The notes: generated by a model from the letters alone, not told the origin. 64,000 nt of DNA from Gonatopus flavifemur (GCA_018340375.1 JAFFJZ010000012.1:8432001-8496000); one strand, 5' to 3'. Positions 42,290 through 53,936 are shown, counted from the first letter of the stretch. Program-made: numbers and translations.

Positions 42290-42409
42290 TACTCCAAATA
42301 TAATGGCTTTTTTATTTCCAATCAATCTCCTTATACTTTTTCGATTTGATGGCGAATCTTCGTACAGAAGCGCGTTCGGTAATTTATCGCCTGTCACAAT
42401 TCTCGCCAT
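42290..42409 (-). pseudogene. Peroxiredoxin-5-like, first exon (interrupted)
   Basis: On the minus strand ATG at 42409 gives MARIVTGDKLPNALLYEDSP, then SNRKSIRRLIGNKKAIIFGV. This fits the N-terminal part of Prx5 (xxVGDKLPxVxLxEdSPxNKV, KKxVLFGVPGAF). Upstream it could extend for a targeting peptide, but the frame there is not convincing. The exon breaks at a TA inside the GTA codon of GVPGAF, where the 901-bp element starts. GTAAGG, created at the junction, could act as a splice donor. With the mutated C-terminus of the last exon and a missing cysteine exon, a pseudogene is the simplest reading. Confidence 0.7.
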
Positions 42410-42978
42410 ATTTTTATTTCCATTCAATTTGTTCCTTCTCCCAACTTCACATCGATAATGAAAATACAAATATATCAATATGAGATAAGGAATGTACCTT
42501 GTGATATACTTGAATGTGAATATGTGAACCTTCCTTGTATAAAACATTTTCTAGCTTCTAATTTAGCGCAAATAAGGCGCAAGCGAGACATTCTTGGCAA
42601 TACTAAGCCCCAAAGTCTCTCTCTTGCGCCAAAGAAACGCCAAGAATGATTTCTATTAGAGTTCTGTCGTTTCATTTATTTCCTTAGAGTCGGTCGTTTG
42701 AATTATTATTAAAAAATTTTCTGACTTCAAAGAAGCGAGACATTGACAATCTTGATAAATGTATCGTTTCATGCATTTTTTATGCAGAATATCTTTCCTC
42801 TTCTGATGATCGATTGACCAATCAATCAACCGGTATTAGTATTCTATGGTTTGAGTCGACAATTTGGAATTTTAAGTATCGTTTTGGTTGATTGTTATTG
42901 TTACATTTTCTAGATAAAAGGAGAGATACGTTTGAAAATGTGGGAATTAATTCTTCGCTTTCTTTTCTTGTGTTGCAG
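42410..42978. other. Intron 3 end, unassigned
   Basis: Includes the near-palindrome TTTAGCGCAAATAAGGCGCAAGCGAGA / TCTCTCTTGCGCCAAAG near 42560-42640. Possible 5' end of the Prx5-like transcript. The Rim2 acceptor closes it. Confidence 0.4.
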
Positions 42979-43097
42979 GTTTTGTAGCGTGTACAGCAAC
43001 TAATCCAATTTGGTTCGTTAAAACCAGACTGCAGTTGGACCACAGATCAAATAGAATCACGGCAATGGAATGTGTGAAAAGGATATATCAGCAGTCG
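42979..43097 (+). CDS. Rim2: Mitochondrial pyrimidine-nucleotide carrier, exon 4
   Basis: After acceptor TGTTGCAG the exon completes Gly and encodes [20 protein letters not shown], then [19 protein letters not shown], ending before GTAATG at 43098. [10 protein letters not shown] is helix 3 with the second carrier signature (P-I-W-x-x-K, a variant typical of nucleotide carriers of this group). The exon is 119 nt and ends in phase 0. The following part (helices 4-6 and the third signature) is absent from the remaining 20.9 kb. Confidence 0.93.
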
Positions 43098-45023
43098 GTA
43101 ATGAATATATCCAAATGTAATTTATAATTTTTAGTTGAGAATCCAAATGAGAACGAATGATTGATTTAAGGTATAATAGCATTCTTAATTACAGCACGAC
43201 ACGATCACTATCTCCGTTGCATTATTGTTTTTTCTCTAATGGAGCAATAAGATTTCCGCCGTAAATTTCAAAATATTTGTAGGCATTCTGATACAAAAGT
43301 TTGGAAGTACTTAACACAACATATTCTTCGCTTGTAAAGCGAACTATCATAGTATAATGCTCGAGCACTGTTATATGGAAAAAAAACCGTAACTCGAGTG
43401 ACGGTTTTTTTGATAGGTATTCTCGTTCACCAAACACCCTTAACTCATTTTTTTCATTCGTTGTTATTGAAAATACTGATTTTTCTTTCAAATAATTCAA
43501 CACAACACCCCTTATTTGCCCTAGAACCGCTTTAATATTGTCAAAATATTAGTTACATCATTCAATTTTGATGTGGAATAGTTTTTCTCGGTTTCCTCCG
43601 TTCGAACGAATTTGTAGTTAACAACTATTTTGCCTGGGACGGCAGTGCAGCCGACTGATGTCACGTTTCAGTGAACTTGATTTCAATGTTTTTTGTATAA
43701 AAAATTTGGATAAGTCACTTCCAACTATACGGTTTGGCTATTTGAATATTGGATTAAATCTGCTAGCTTGTGGCTGCTAGTTTCACTCTCATAATCAACG
43801 AATTTTTCCAATAGTGTACCAGCACACGATATTTATGATTGAAGTACAAAAGTAGCTGTTCTCATTGATTCGCTCGGTTCAGTGGAGAATTTAAGCCTAT
43901 GAAAGATAATGAATAGCACGAAAGAAGTTGATAATTGATTCGAGCAATCGTGGGGATATCCATCGAGATTAGATCTCACGATGAGGAGGAGGAAGTCTGA
44001 AGGAATACCCAAAACTTTATATAACATATATAAATTGTATGTAAAGTGTAACTACCGTAGGCGACATGTTGCATAAAATCGCATTCTGGATAATTGAAAA
44101 AGTTCGAATTGAGAAATATTCGATCATGCTTTGTGAAATCAACTAGACAACATTTCTTGTAATTTTGTTGGCCAACTCCCTCTCGATTGTCAATAATTCG
44201 GTCAAACGAAAACAGATGCCAAGGAATTCTAAAAGTGATTCTAGCGATCTACGAATAGCAATTCACCTTATAAATAAACGAATAATACGATGAAGTAAAC
44301 AAGTTTCGTTGATATATTCGCTGTTTTCTATCGTTGTTATGCCCTATCGGATTTCATATCTGTTTTGTTTGCTGTCTTGCTCTGTATATATATTTATATA
44401 TACATACATACATGCATTTTTTTTTCTTTCACGATTTGTTTACATTGAATAAAATTCAGTAATACGTTCAATTTCAACGGGTCAAGTACATTGAGCTTTG
44501 GCAGTATTTTGTTTTGATATACTATTGAATGAAAACAAAAACAAAAACAAAAATAAAATTTTTAATGAATTCTTTTGTTATTTTTTCTTCTGTGTTGGCA
44601 TGGAGGACTACTTTTGATCTTTGGAACGAAACTTACCGTGTTTGGATTAATCTATCGATGCTCTGTTTGAAAAATATTTGAGGATAGAGGAAGTTATAGA
44701 CATTGATATGAAAATTGTTACGCTCAATGAATATACTGTATGGATTACATTGAAGAAAGAATTATTTTTACTTATTTCAGGTCCTTTTTGAGTACTGATC
44801 AGTGGGTCTATGACGATTGATCGAAAACATTTAAATAAAAAAAAAAATGGTCGAATTTAAACTAACCGAAAGAACACAATTGGTCGAAACATAAAATTCG
44901 TCGAAATCATATTGAATCGAAAAAAACACAACTCCCATTACAATGCCAGAGAATTCGCAACAGCCTTCAAATACTCTAGTTTGTTCTCATACATCGGATC
45001 GTCAAAACTACCCACAACGCTAC
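43098..45023 (+). other. Start of Rim2 intron 4, no recognisable element
   Basis: Donor GTAATG. AT-rich, with a TATATA/ACATACATAC microsatellite at 44385-44413 and an (AAAAAC)n tract at 44536-44560. The intron extends past the window end. Confidence 0.6.
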
Positions 45024-47592
45024 ATCCCGACTAGAAATTTACCCCATGGACCAGATCAGGTAAACCTTGATCCAGATCAGGTCCTGATAAGGCAACCTCA
45101 TCAGGACCTAACAAGTCATGTCACGCTGCACTATTATGAGGACCCCATCAGGAAAAACTAATTAGGATTTTGTGAGGAATTCCTTACTAAAACCTCAAAA
45201 ATAAATCAAAACTAATCTATGAGCCTGTGTGAAAATTGCAGTTCGGTTGACAGATGTGAGGTTAAATTTATGTGATCAACAAATGGATGAATTATTTTTG
45301 TGAAATGTGTGGTGATTATTTCTTGAATAATGTGTATCAAAAAGTCTGTTAGTAAGTGCAAAATGATTAAGTAAATCAGTCATAGCTGTTGTAACGTGTC
45401 AAAAAATCGTAATTTGTTGATGCAGTGAAAATGAATTTTCTTCAAATACTTACATCAGCACTTCTAGGCAAAAACTCAGAGATCATATTGATTTTGTAAG
45501 AAATATGAGTCATGAAGAACTCATTTGATCAAAAATATGTCAAAAGAATGTTCAAAATGAATAACAAAAAACTTGAATTATTCACTTGCAGCTCGTCGGA
45601 TGGTTTTATTTTTCAAATTGAAGAGCACTCTTGGAGTTGAAATTTTCAAATTTGAGAAAAAAGCCTTATCTTCTGAGTTGAATTTGTTGTTAGAGTGATA
45701 ATAAACTTGTAGGAAGAGTTTGAAAGTTGAGTGGAATCTATATTGATCAGGAAAGTCCAAATCGTGTGGCAAAAGTTAGAAAATCTGTCAACTTAGCTGA
45801 CAGCGCATGCATATTCTATCAGCTTTTCTTTACTAAACCAAATGCTGGCAGGAGAAATTCATCAAAATATAGTGAATTCAAAGTGATGTGAAGTAAGAGA
45901 GGACAGATACATGCATTGAATTTTATTAGTTATTATAAAAATGTTGATAAATGTGGTAAGGCTATGTATGACTCAATGTATCGTCTCTCAATATTTTTGT
46001 TTCAATGATTTGCATTTTTGAGTATGCATTTTCGTATCTTTTCACCAGTAACTAGTGTTAGGTTGAGAAAACATGTGTATTGAACCTGTTTCATAAATAT
46101 AATAACATTTATTTGTAGGAACATGACACAACATGATTGGAACAAAAATATGGGAAGACGACACTTTGGATCTTCTATAGTCTTTTCTTATTTTTTAGAA
46201 CGTTTATGAGAACGAATAAAATCTAATGAATATTTCGGTTCTCTCTTACTTCACATGACTTTGAATCCACTATATTTTGATGAATTTCTCCTGCCAGCAT
46301 TTGGTTTAGTGAAGAAAAGCCCATGCGCCGTGAGCTAAGTTGACAGATTTTCTAACTTTTGCCACACGATTTGGACTTTCCTGATCAATATAGATTCCAC
46401 TCAACTTTCAAACTCTTCTTACAAGTTTATCATCACCCTAACAACAAATTCAACTCAGAAAATGAGGCTTTTTTCTGAAATTAACAAATTTCAACTTCAA
46501 GAGTACTCTTTAATTTGAAAAGTAAAACCATCCGTCGAGCTGAAAGTGAATAATTCAAGTTTTTTGCATTTCATTTTGAACATTCGCTTGAAATATTTTT
46601 GATCGAATGAGTTCTTCATGACCTTTATTATTACAAAATGATTGGGATTTCTGAGTTTTTCCCGAGAAATACTGATGTAAATTAATATTGATATAGATAT
46701 TGTCGTTGTTGATATTATCGTATATTTGAATAGAATTAATTGTCACCACATCAGCAACTTATGATTTTTTACATATTACAGCAGTGATAACTGATTCAAT
46801 AATTCATTTTGCACTCAATAACAGATTTTTTTATGCGTATTAATCAAGAAATAACGAAAGAAGAGTACTTGTTCGAAACTTATATTTGATTATGACGAAA
46901 CACATATTCATTCAGTTCATATATACTCTTTGAATAATACTCAGATGATGTGATGTGTAGGAAAGAAAAATGATGCTGAATAGTCAATAAATCAACCTTA
47001 TGAGAATTGTGATAAGTTAAATGAAATACTTATTTCGCTGGTGATGGTTGAACGTTTGCTAAGTTTTTTTCGCTGTATGCATAACGTGGAAAATCTTGTG
47101 AAATTTTCATAAGTTCCGCCTAATTAAAACCCAAATAGTTAGTTTTCAATTCACATTGAGAATAGATTGAACAAATTGTTCAACAGTTTTCAGAAGTAGG
47201 TAATGTGTTCGGAATGAAGGGATTGAATTTAAAAACAGGCACAGTTGAAAATCGTTCAAACATGTTCTTCTTATTGAAGGAAAATTTGTTTAATCAAAGA
47301 GTGTACAATCTGAAATCAAGTCTGTACATTCTTGTATTCAGTTTATCAAACTATGTCCATGATCTTAGGATGACCGAACGAGGTCCTGATGCGGATACAG
47401 CGAGGAAAACCTACTTCGACCTTTTCAGGATAATTTGAGGAAATCCTGACTAGGACCAAATGAGGTCATCCATACGTGAGTCATCCACACCTAATCCCGA
47501 TCAGGACCGTAACTGGTATTCCTTATTTCGGATGACCTTGTCAGGTCCTCATCATATGTTGGGTTAACCTGATGACAATTTCCAGTCGGGAT
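45024..47592. mobile_element. 2.57-kb foldback with ~1-kb arms
   Basis: ATCCCGACTAGAAATT at 45024 and complement ending at 47592; next to each end are AGATCAGG/CCTGATC and CAGGTCCT words. Long homologous arms are clear at 45430-45880 against 46255-46700 (e.g. AAATCTGTCAACTTAGCTGA and CTCAACTTTCAAACTCTTC). The centre is near 46070. No protein recognised and no certain target duplication. Confidence 0.7.
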
Positions 47593-47834
47593 AATTTTTG
47601 GAAAGAAGCAAATTGTTTTTTCCCCGGTAGAGTAAATAAAACCTTATTCAAAACTTGCGCCAGTGAGAATTTATTTTTGGCTTGGTTCTTTTCTAATACA
47701 CTCAATGAACTTCCATAGAGAAAGGTGCTTCTGTTTAACTAGACAGTTGAACTCTCGATTCCACCCTTCCACAAAACATGCAAACACATATACTTTGTAA
47801 TTCAGGAACATATACAAGAATTTCTTACCTACTA
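47593..47834. other. Spacer
   Basis: No feature recognised. Confidence 0.4.
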
Positions 47835-49067
47835 TTGGGAGTACAAATTAACCAAAGTATTATCCATCGCTGGCTATCACTTTTTCCCATCTTTCGGGTA
47901 ATTTTCGAATCCCGTTACGGAAAAACGTCTCGTCTTTCGAGGCGATCCAAGTTAGGAGCCAATTTTCAATTTCTTCAAACAAAGTGAACCTGTGGCATGC
48001 CAAATCATGCTGCATCTGTCGGAATAACCAGTAATCAGAAGGAGCCATGTCCGACGAGTACGGCGGATGCGGTAGAATATCCCATTTCAACGTTTCCAGA
48101 TAATTTTTCACTACTTTTGCGACACGAAGCCGAGCGTTATCGTGTAAAAGAATAACTTTGTCATGTCTTTCCTTGCATTCCGGACGTTTTTCTCGTAACG
48201 CACGACTCGAACGAATCAATCGTAGCCTATACCGATCACCCGTAATAGAATCACCAGGTTTTAGCAACTCATAGTATATAACATCCTTTTGGTCCCACCA
48301 GATACACAGCATGATCTTTGAACCATGAATATTCCTCTTTGGTGTCGATGTTGAAGTCGATGGCAACGATTGACCGGACATAGCATAGTATTTTCTTTTC
48401 TTGGGGTCATCGTAGAATATCCATTTCTCATCTCCTGTCACAATCCGATGTAAGAACCCCTTTCTTCGTTGTCTTTGAATCAGCTGCTCGCAAGTGAAAA
48501 ATCGCCGTTCAATGTCTCTAGGCTTCAAGTCATAAGGCACCCAATTGCTTTGCTTTTGAATCATGCCCATGGATCGTAATCGTACGGAAACTGCTTGTTG
48601 CGTAACTCCTAATGATTCCGCAAGCTCCTGTTGCGTTTGACTCGGATCTTCGTCGAGTAAAGCCTCCAATTCCTCGTTCTCGAATTTTTGTGGTTGTCCT
48701 GAGCAAGGCTTGTCTTCGACACTGAAATCGCCATTCTTAAAACGTCGAAACCGTTCCCTACATGATTCATCAGTTGGAGCATTGTCACCGTAAACTTCCA
48801 CAAGCATTCGATGGGCTTTAGCTGCACTTTTTTTCCAATTGAAACAGAAAACTAGCACCTCCCGCAAATGCTGTTTAGTTGAAACGAAATTTGACATACC
48901 TCACTGAGTAAAAATCGGGATTCTAGAAGGAACTCGGGGTGATATCAACTGAATATTATTCACAGGTGTCTAACCTCTCTGCAACAATTGAAATCGGTTG
49001 TGACTGAAACATTCATGAGAGCGAGAGTCATCTTTTCAAACCGGACCGAACTAATTTGTACTCCCAA
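47835..49067 (-). mobile_element. Complete mariner transposon of a second lineage, TA target
   Basis: TTGGGAGTACAAATTA at 47835 and complement of TTGGGAGTACAAATTAG ending at 49067, TA at 47833-47834 and 49068-49069. The 1233-bp element has one intact transposase frame. Lineage differs from 18038-19359 in ends and protein. Confidence 0.92.
47860..48897 (-). CDS. Mariner transposase, full length, D,D34D (second lineage)
   Basis: 345 residues from MSNFVSTKQHLREVLVFCFN to VIASDG and TAA. HTH 1 covers KKSAAKAHRMLVEVYGDNAP, then a GQPQKFENEELEALLDED linker and HTH 2 (TQQELAESLGVTQQAVSVRL), then the linker motif WVPYDL. Catalytic residues: Asp of TGDEKW, Asp of LLHDNARLR, Asp of APSDYW, the last two 34 residues apart. 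The normally strict YSPDLAP reads YSSDMAP, and HDNAxPH reads HDNARLRV, so activity may be reduced although the frame is open. Its closest relative here is the pseudogene at 34800-36059. Confidence 0.92.
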   Translation of the reverse strand: MSNFVSTKQHLREVLVFCFNWKKSAAKAHRMLVEVYGDNAPTDESCRERFRRFKNGDFSVEDKPCSGQPQKFENEELEALLDEDPSQTQQELAESLGVTQQAVSVRLRSMGMIQKQSNWVPYDLKPRDIERRFFTCEQLIQRQRRKGFLHRIVTGDEKWIFYDDPKKRKYYAMSGQSLPSTSTSTPKRNIHGSKIMLCIWWDQKDVIYYELLKPGDSITGDRYRLRLIRSSRALREKRPECKERHDKVILLHDNARLRVAKVVKNYLETLKWDILPHPPYSSDMAPSDYWLFRQMQHDLACHRFTLFEEIENWLLTWIASKDETFFRNGIRKLPERWEKVIASDG

Positions 49068-49069
49068 TA

Positions 49070-49343
49070 TGAATTGAACTTGAACGCATGTAAACCTTCC
49101 GAACAGTACTTCCAGAACAAGTTAAATGATAAAGTGAACGGTGAATCAAAAACAGCAACTCCGAAGCTAATGTTACACAAGAGAATTTTGTAGTATAGAT
49201 TATTAAAATTATTTTGCAATGATGGGCTATACTGAAACTGTGATTCAAATTACTCAATATTTGTTCATAAATACTTTGCTTGAATCTCTTTCCACGAATG
49301 GGGAATTCTATTTCTTCTCTATTTCGTTTCCAACTTATAGTAT
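49070..49343. other. Unassigned spacer
   Basis: No gene or paired repeat recognised. Confidence 0.4.
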
Positions 49344-49644
49344 CCCTGGTTAAAGTCTCATAGCAATTCACAAGAAAATGGTCGTCTTATGAAACACTAT
49401 GGATTTTGCAACAGAATTCATCATGAATCTTTATGAACATCTATTAATTCACAGGTAATTATGATGAATCATAAGAAGAAATTCATCCCTAACATGTATG
49501 TACCATGGGCCCAAGACTGGGCCAGCGTTTATACACGCTAGGGATGGGACTTCGTAATTTACTTATGAATATTCTGTTGCAAAATCCATAGTGTTTCATA
49601 ATAAAAGCATTTTCTTATGAATTGCTGTGCCACTTTAACCAGGG
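49344..49644. mobile_element. 301-bp foldback CCCTGGTTAAAG
   Basis: CCCTGGTTAAAGTCTCATAG and complement of CCCTGGTTAAAGTGGCACAG. The inner arms share AAACACTATGGATTTTGCAA. Ends resemble the CCCTGCTGAAAAC element at 39712-39969. Confidence 0.8.
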
Positions 49645-49779
49645 AATAGTCTTTAAGAAAACATAGTAATATTGAATACATTTTTGATACAATTTACACT
49701 ATAAAATTCTTTCAACCAATGCACTTTTTCGATCAACATGCGCATCGACCTAGAAAATTTTTGACCAACTGAGCTCATC

Positions 49780-50010
49780 GACCGAAAGGGTAATTCGACG
49801 AATTGACGAGAACCCCTGATCAGCATACATAGTATACTAAGCACTGAGTGCTTTTTTACACGCGCTTTCGTGTACTGTGATAGTATCTTTTGAATTATTC
49901 GAATAATTCCATCGGGAATTGAATAGTTTTTCATTTCATGAGATCCTGATTGGCAACCCGTTGTCTCGTTCCATCAGGTTGTCTGTGGGTCTGTCTGACT
50001 GTCTGCAGGA
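49780..50010 (-). repeat. Dispersed repeat, relative at 53830-54180
   Basis: In reverse complement it shares CAGACAGACC-ACAGACAACC, AAATGAAAAACTATTCAA, a TTATTCGAATA core and a GTATACTA segment with 53830-54180. No ends defined. Confidence 0.55.
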
Positions 50011-50145
50011 TAATTCGGGACCAAGTGAATCAAATCGGCTGGAATTTATAGGGGGTCTTCTTTGAAAATTCTCCCAAGATCCATTCAATTTTTCTTGAGA
50101 TCGAACAACTTCTTCTATTGCTTTCCAATTTTTTTCAAAAAAAAA

Positions 50146-51633
50146 GGTAATTATGCAGAAGTACGGCTCCTGGGGAAAACAGGGTTTTCCACTTTTTTTC
50201 ACATGAATGCCTTCCTTCGGGCCCCGAAATAACATTCAAATGGGGGAGCTAGGAAAAGTTCATGAATAAGTCACCCAGTAAACACACGCACGTTTAAAAA
50301 ACGTCAAAAACAGTCAATAACCACACGTTGTGAATTAGTAATATTCTTGCGTTGATTCAACGTAAAAATATCGCGGCAGATCACGTGTTTTTCAACCATA
50401 AAATAACGTCATATCAACGATTGAAACATCGTTTAAAAGACGTCAAATGTTGACGTATCCTAATGATGGTTTTAAAACGTGAATTCAATCCAAGAAATCA
50501 TTCTGAAAACTTATCATTCAATATTGAGAACAATAGTATTTCTGAGTATGACAGAATTTGGAAAGTATGCCACACTATTTACTATTTTGCTCTTTGTTGA
50601 AATTTTAACCATTGTTCGGTTTCGTTTGACAGTTTTAGCAGAATATCTTCAATTGAAGTTCAAACACAAAGTGTTATAAACACATTTTAAACGCGGGATT
50701 AAGACCCGTTGAAAACACGTTTTTTGAGGACGTCGTTTGATGGTTATTTTTGAATATTGGTTTAAATTACACTTCATCCAAACGTGATTCCTGGTCGTCT
50801 ATTTCCCTATCAAATTTCAACTAGAAATCAACGTTATGAAATCAACGACTGACGTCCGTTTGACAGTCTAACGTTTTTTCAACGTTGAAATCACGTGTGT
50901 GTGTTTATTGGGCATTTAGGTAAAACAATAGGAAAACAGGTTTTTTCAAATTTTTTTGCATGAATGCCTTCCTTCGGGCCCAAAATAATATTCAAGTGGG
51001 GGGAGCTAGGGAAAGTTCATGAATAAGTCATTTACAGCTCACGAATAGTGCAAAAAACTCAAAATCCATGTGGTTCCCCAGCCCCTCTATTCAGCTGACT
51101 CCAGTTCCTGTGACTTTTTCCTTCTTCCTAAACTGAAAAACGTCCTCAAAGGACGTGCTAAAGATCATACTGGTTGAAGACTTCCAGTGTTGCTACCATA
51201 AGTGGGAACAATGTCTCCATCGGTGTGTAGCTGTTTAAGGGAACTACTTTGTAGGGGATAACATTAATGTTTGAAAAAAATCGAAACTTTAATGAATAGA
51301 AATTCAGTCTCATTACTTTTCTGCCACACCTAGTATGTGGTATGTATGTTTGTGTTTTGCACTATTTTTGAGCTATAAATAACCTATTGATGAACTTATG
51401 TATGGTTTGAGATTCTATGAATCGTTTTACTAAGAATCTTTGATTTTTTTTACTCAGAATTTTGAATTTTGAATTTTTCACACTATTTGTGAGCTGTAAA
51501 TGACCCATTCATGAACTTTTCCTTGCTCCCCCCCCATTTGAATGTAACTTTGGGCTCCGAAAGAAGGCATTGATTGAAAAAAAATGAAGGAAAAACCTGT
51601 TCTCCGCAGGAGCCGTACTTCTGCATAATTACC
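50146..51633. mobile_element. 1.49-kb foldback GGTAATTATGCAGAAGTACGG
   Basis: GGTAATTATGCAGAAGTACG with GCTCCTGGGGAAAACAGG at the left, and complement at the right (to 51633). The next 90 bp of arm (GAATGCCTTCCTTCGGGCCC, GAGCTAGGAAAAGTTCATG) occur three times: 50200-50275, 50960-51030 (direct) and 51480-51580 (inverted). A nested hairpin is at 50274-50912. Confidence 0.7.
50274..50912. mobile_element. 639-bp foldback CCCAGTAAACACACGCACGT
   Basis: CCCAGTAAACACACGCACGT and complement (CACACACGTGATTTC...); AACGTC/GACGTT-rich arms. Ends resemble the CCCAATAAACA element at 59829-60069. Confidence 0.7.
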
Positions 51634-52301
51634 CAAACATAGCTGATCTCGGAGACAATTTTCTCCGCTGTACAGTAGGGCCGATCGTAGTTTTTGCGGA
51701 CGAATTAATTTTCAGAAGCCACTTCAAGTCCGATTGAGCTGATTTTTTTTTAATGTTTAGAAATAAATTAATCAATCCCCCGAGGTGGAATTTTGATTTT
51801 TATTGATTTTGACAAGGAGCAGCTGTCAGATTCCCATGAAAGTTCGAAATCTATTGATATAAAGAACGATAGTGTTTGAATCTGGAATACGAGCCTTGAT
51901 TTGAGGATTCTAATAGATGATGCAGTATCGGTATTGAATACTGACACATGTCAATCGTCAAATCTGCTGACAAGCTGCTTGCTGTCAAGATCAAAATCAT
52001 GGGTTTGATCCAAAGAAGCTTGATTGTGTTTGAGGAAATCCAATGTTGAGAACTTTTAAGCAGTGAATTATGGAAAAACGCAATATGAGAACCAGGTTGT
52101 GACAATTGACAGCATTGAATCCGCTGTCAAAATGAGAAACCAATGGGTTTGGGCAAACAAATCGCTGATTTATTAGAATGTGATCCGATGTCGGAGTTTT
52201 TTAATATGCTCATCACGGATATTATGCAATTAATACCCAATGCAAATCTGACACTTGACGGTTGTCAAGTGTGCTATAAAAGTGGGAATCATTGCCCGAT
52301 T
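51634..52301. other. Unassigned intron sequence
   Basis: No protein frame or closed inverted repeat recognised. Confidence 0.4.
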
Positions 52302-53728
52302 CAGTGTTGCCAATTCTAAAGGTTTCCCTCTAGAACTGAAGGTTTTCTCAAATCCGTGGGGATTTTTTGAGGTTTCCATACTGGACAAAAAATTCTGAAG
52401 GTTTCTGAAGGTTTTTGGGTTTTTGAATTATTCATCCATCTTAAGTTTTTTACAGAAACCTCATGCTAATGCTCTGTTTCCAACTAGAGGTTTTTATTTC
52501 TTTCTGATGGGACATTCTAATCAATTCAGAAACGTTATTGATCAATTCTGCTAGATGTAGAGGTTTACTGGTAACAGTGCTCCGATGCATACTCCTGACA
52601 AGGTTTTAAAGCTACACTGGGGAAACAAAATCCTCATCCAACACCCAACCTGGAAACCCAGACAGCACACAAGAATCCCAAATTAATTCTGAAAAAAGAA
52701 CTCTTGAAGAACTCTCTTACATTACAAAGTGTTCCAAAAGAGTTTCAAAAGAATTCGATTCGTCACACATTTGCGAGTTTCGTTCAAATTCTCAAAGAAG
52801 CCTCATAGAATTTCAACGGAATTCGCAAATGTCTGACGCATCGCATTCTTTTGAAACTCCTTTGGAACACTTTGCATTCTAAAAGAGTTCTTCAAGGAAT
52901 CTTTTTTCAGAATTCATTTGAGATTCTTGTGTGCAGTCTGGGTCGTCGCGACTGCAAGTTATTTATTTATTTATAAACCTTCATACGGACAATTAATCCT
53001 TAAATACGAAAAGAAAATAACATGGCAAGTTTATAAACCTTCACTTTTCTAAAATCCCGCCAGTACCGCGACCACTAAGAAAATTCTCACGTGATATGAA
53101 TAACAATAGGCGAGTTGAAAATCATTACCCATTTGTAAAAAATTCTGCGTAAAATTGTTAGTTCCAGGAGCGATAACAATGAGACCCAGTTTTGGAACAT
53201 GAAAATGCTAGAACACACTTTAAAAACGGTATTCGGAATGGTGATCATCATATGAAAATTGTCATCGTTTTCATCTCTCTTCATATTCGGAGCACCGCAA
53301 TTTTCACGCGTCAAATAAAAAATTCGTTATCAGAAACACAATTTGACGGGTATCATTGATTTGAACAATGCTGGTAAATTTGCTGTTCTTAGAATGGGTC
53401 CGATTATTATCGCGTCTGAGGATGTCAATGTTACAAACTGATGAAGAATTTTGAGAAATATTACAAAATGGCTGAACGGAGAATGGCAAATTTATGATAC
53501 AATTGTAAAATTAGTATACTCAGTACAGTAAAATAGTTCTGACAAATTTGCTCACTGCAAGCACATTTATTTGAGGATTTTTTACAGTGTGCGTTGTCTA
53601 TTTTTACTGTCCAATTTGGCAAAAGCTATAAAAATATTCATCTAGAGGTTTTTTTCTGTAAATCTGCGAAACTGAAGGTTTTTTGGCTGACATCTAGAGG
53701 GAAGTAATATTTCCACTTGGCAACACTG
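52302..53728. mobile_element. 1427-bp CAGTGTTGCC hAT-like element, 8-bp duplication
   Basis: CAGTGTTGCCAATTCTAAAG and complement of CAGTGTTGCCAAGTGGAAAT. Flanks GCCCGATT (52294-52301) and GCCCAATT (53729-53736) match 7 of 8. Subterminal AGGTTT words (GAAGGTTT, AGAGGTTT) recur near both ends. It contains the hairpin 52656-52943 and no transposase. Confidence 0.85.
52656..52943. mobile_element. 288-bp hairpin ACCCAGACAGCACACAAG
   Basis: ACCCAGACAGCACACAAGAA and complement; arms with AAAGAACTCTTGAAGAACTC. Same family and size as 5424-5712. Confidence 0.8.
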
Positions 53729-53936
53729 GCCCAATTGCAATCAAAAGTAAATGTTCCCCGGGGAAGGGTTTGAAGAAGGTCCTCTATAAGTTTCCTATAA
53801 TTTGGTCCTTGCAGTCCAGAGATACCCCAAATACAGACAGACATACAGACAACCCCACGAATTATCAATCAGTATTGCACGAAATGAAAAACTATTCAAC
53901 TCTCAAGTGGATTATTCGAATATTTTGGAAGATACG

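Larger units (their letters stand above)
33934..42978 (+). other. Rim2 intron 3 (9.0 kb), hosts antisense Prx5-like gene and transposons
   Basis: Donor GTAAGA, acceptor TTGTGTTGCAG. Contents are listed separately. 33934-34369 holds no recognisable feature. Confidence 0.85.
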
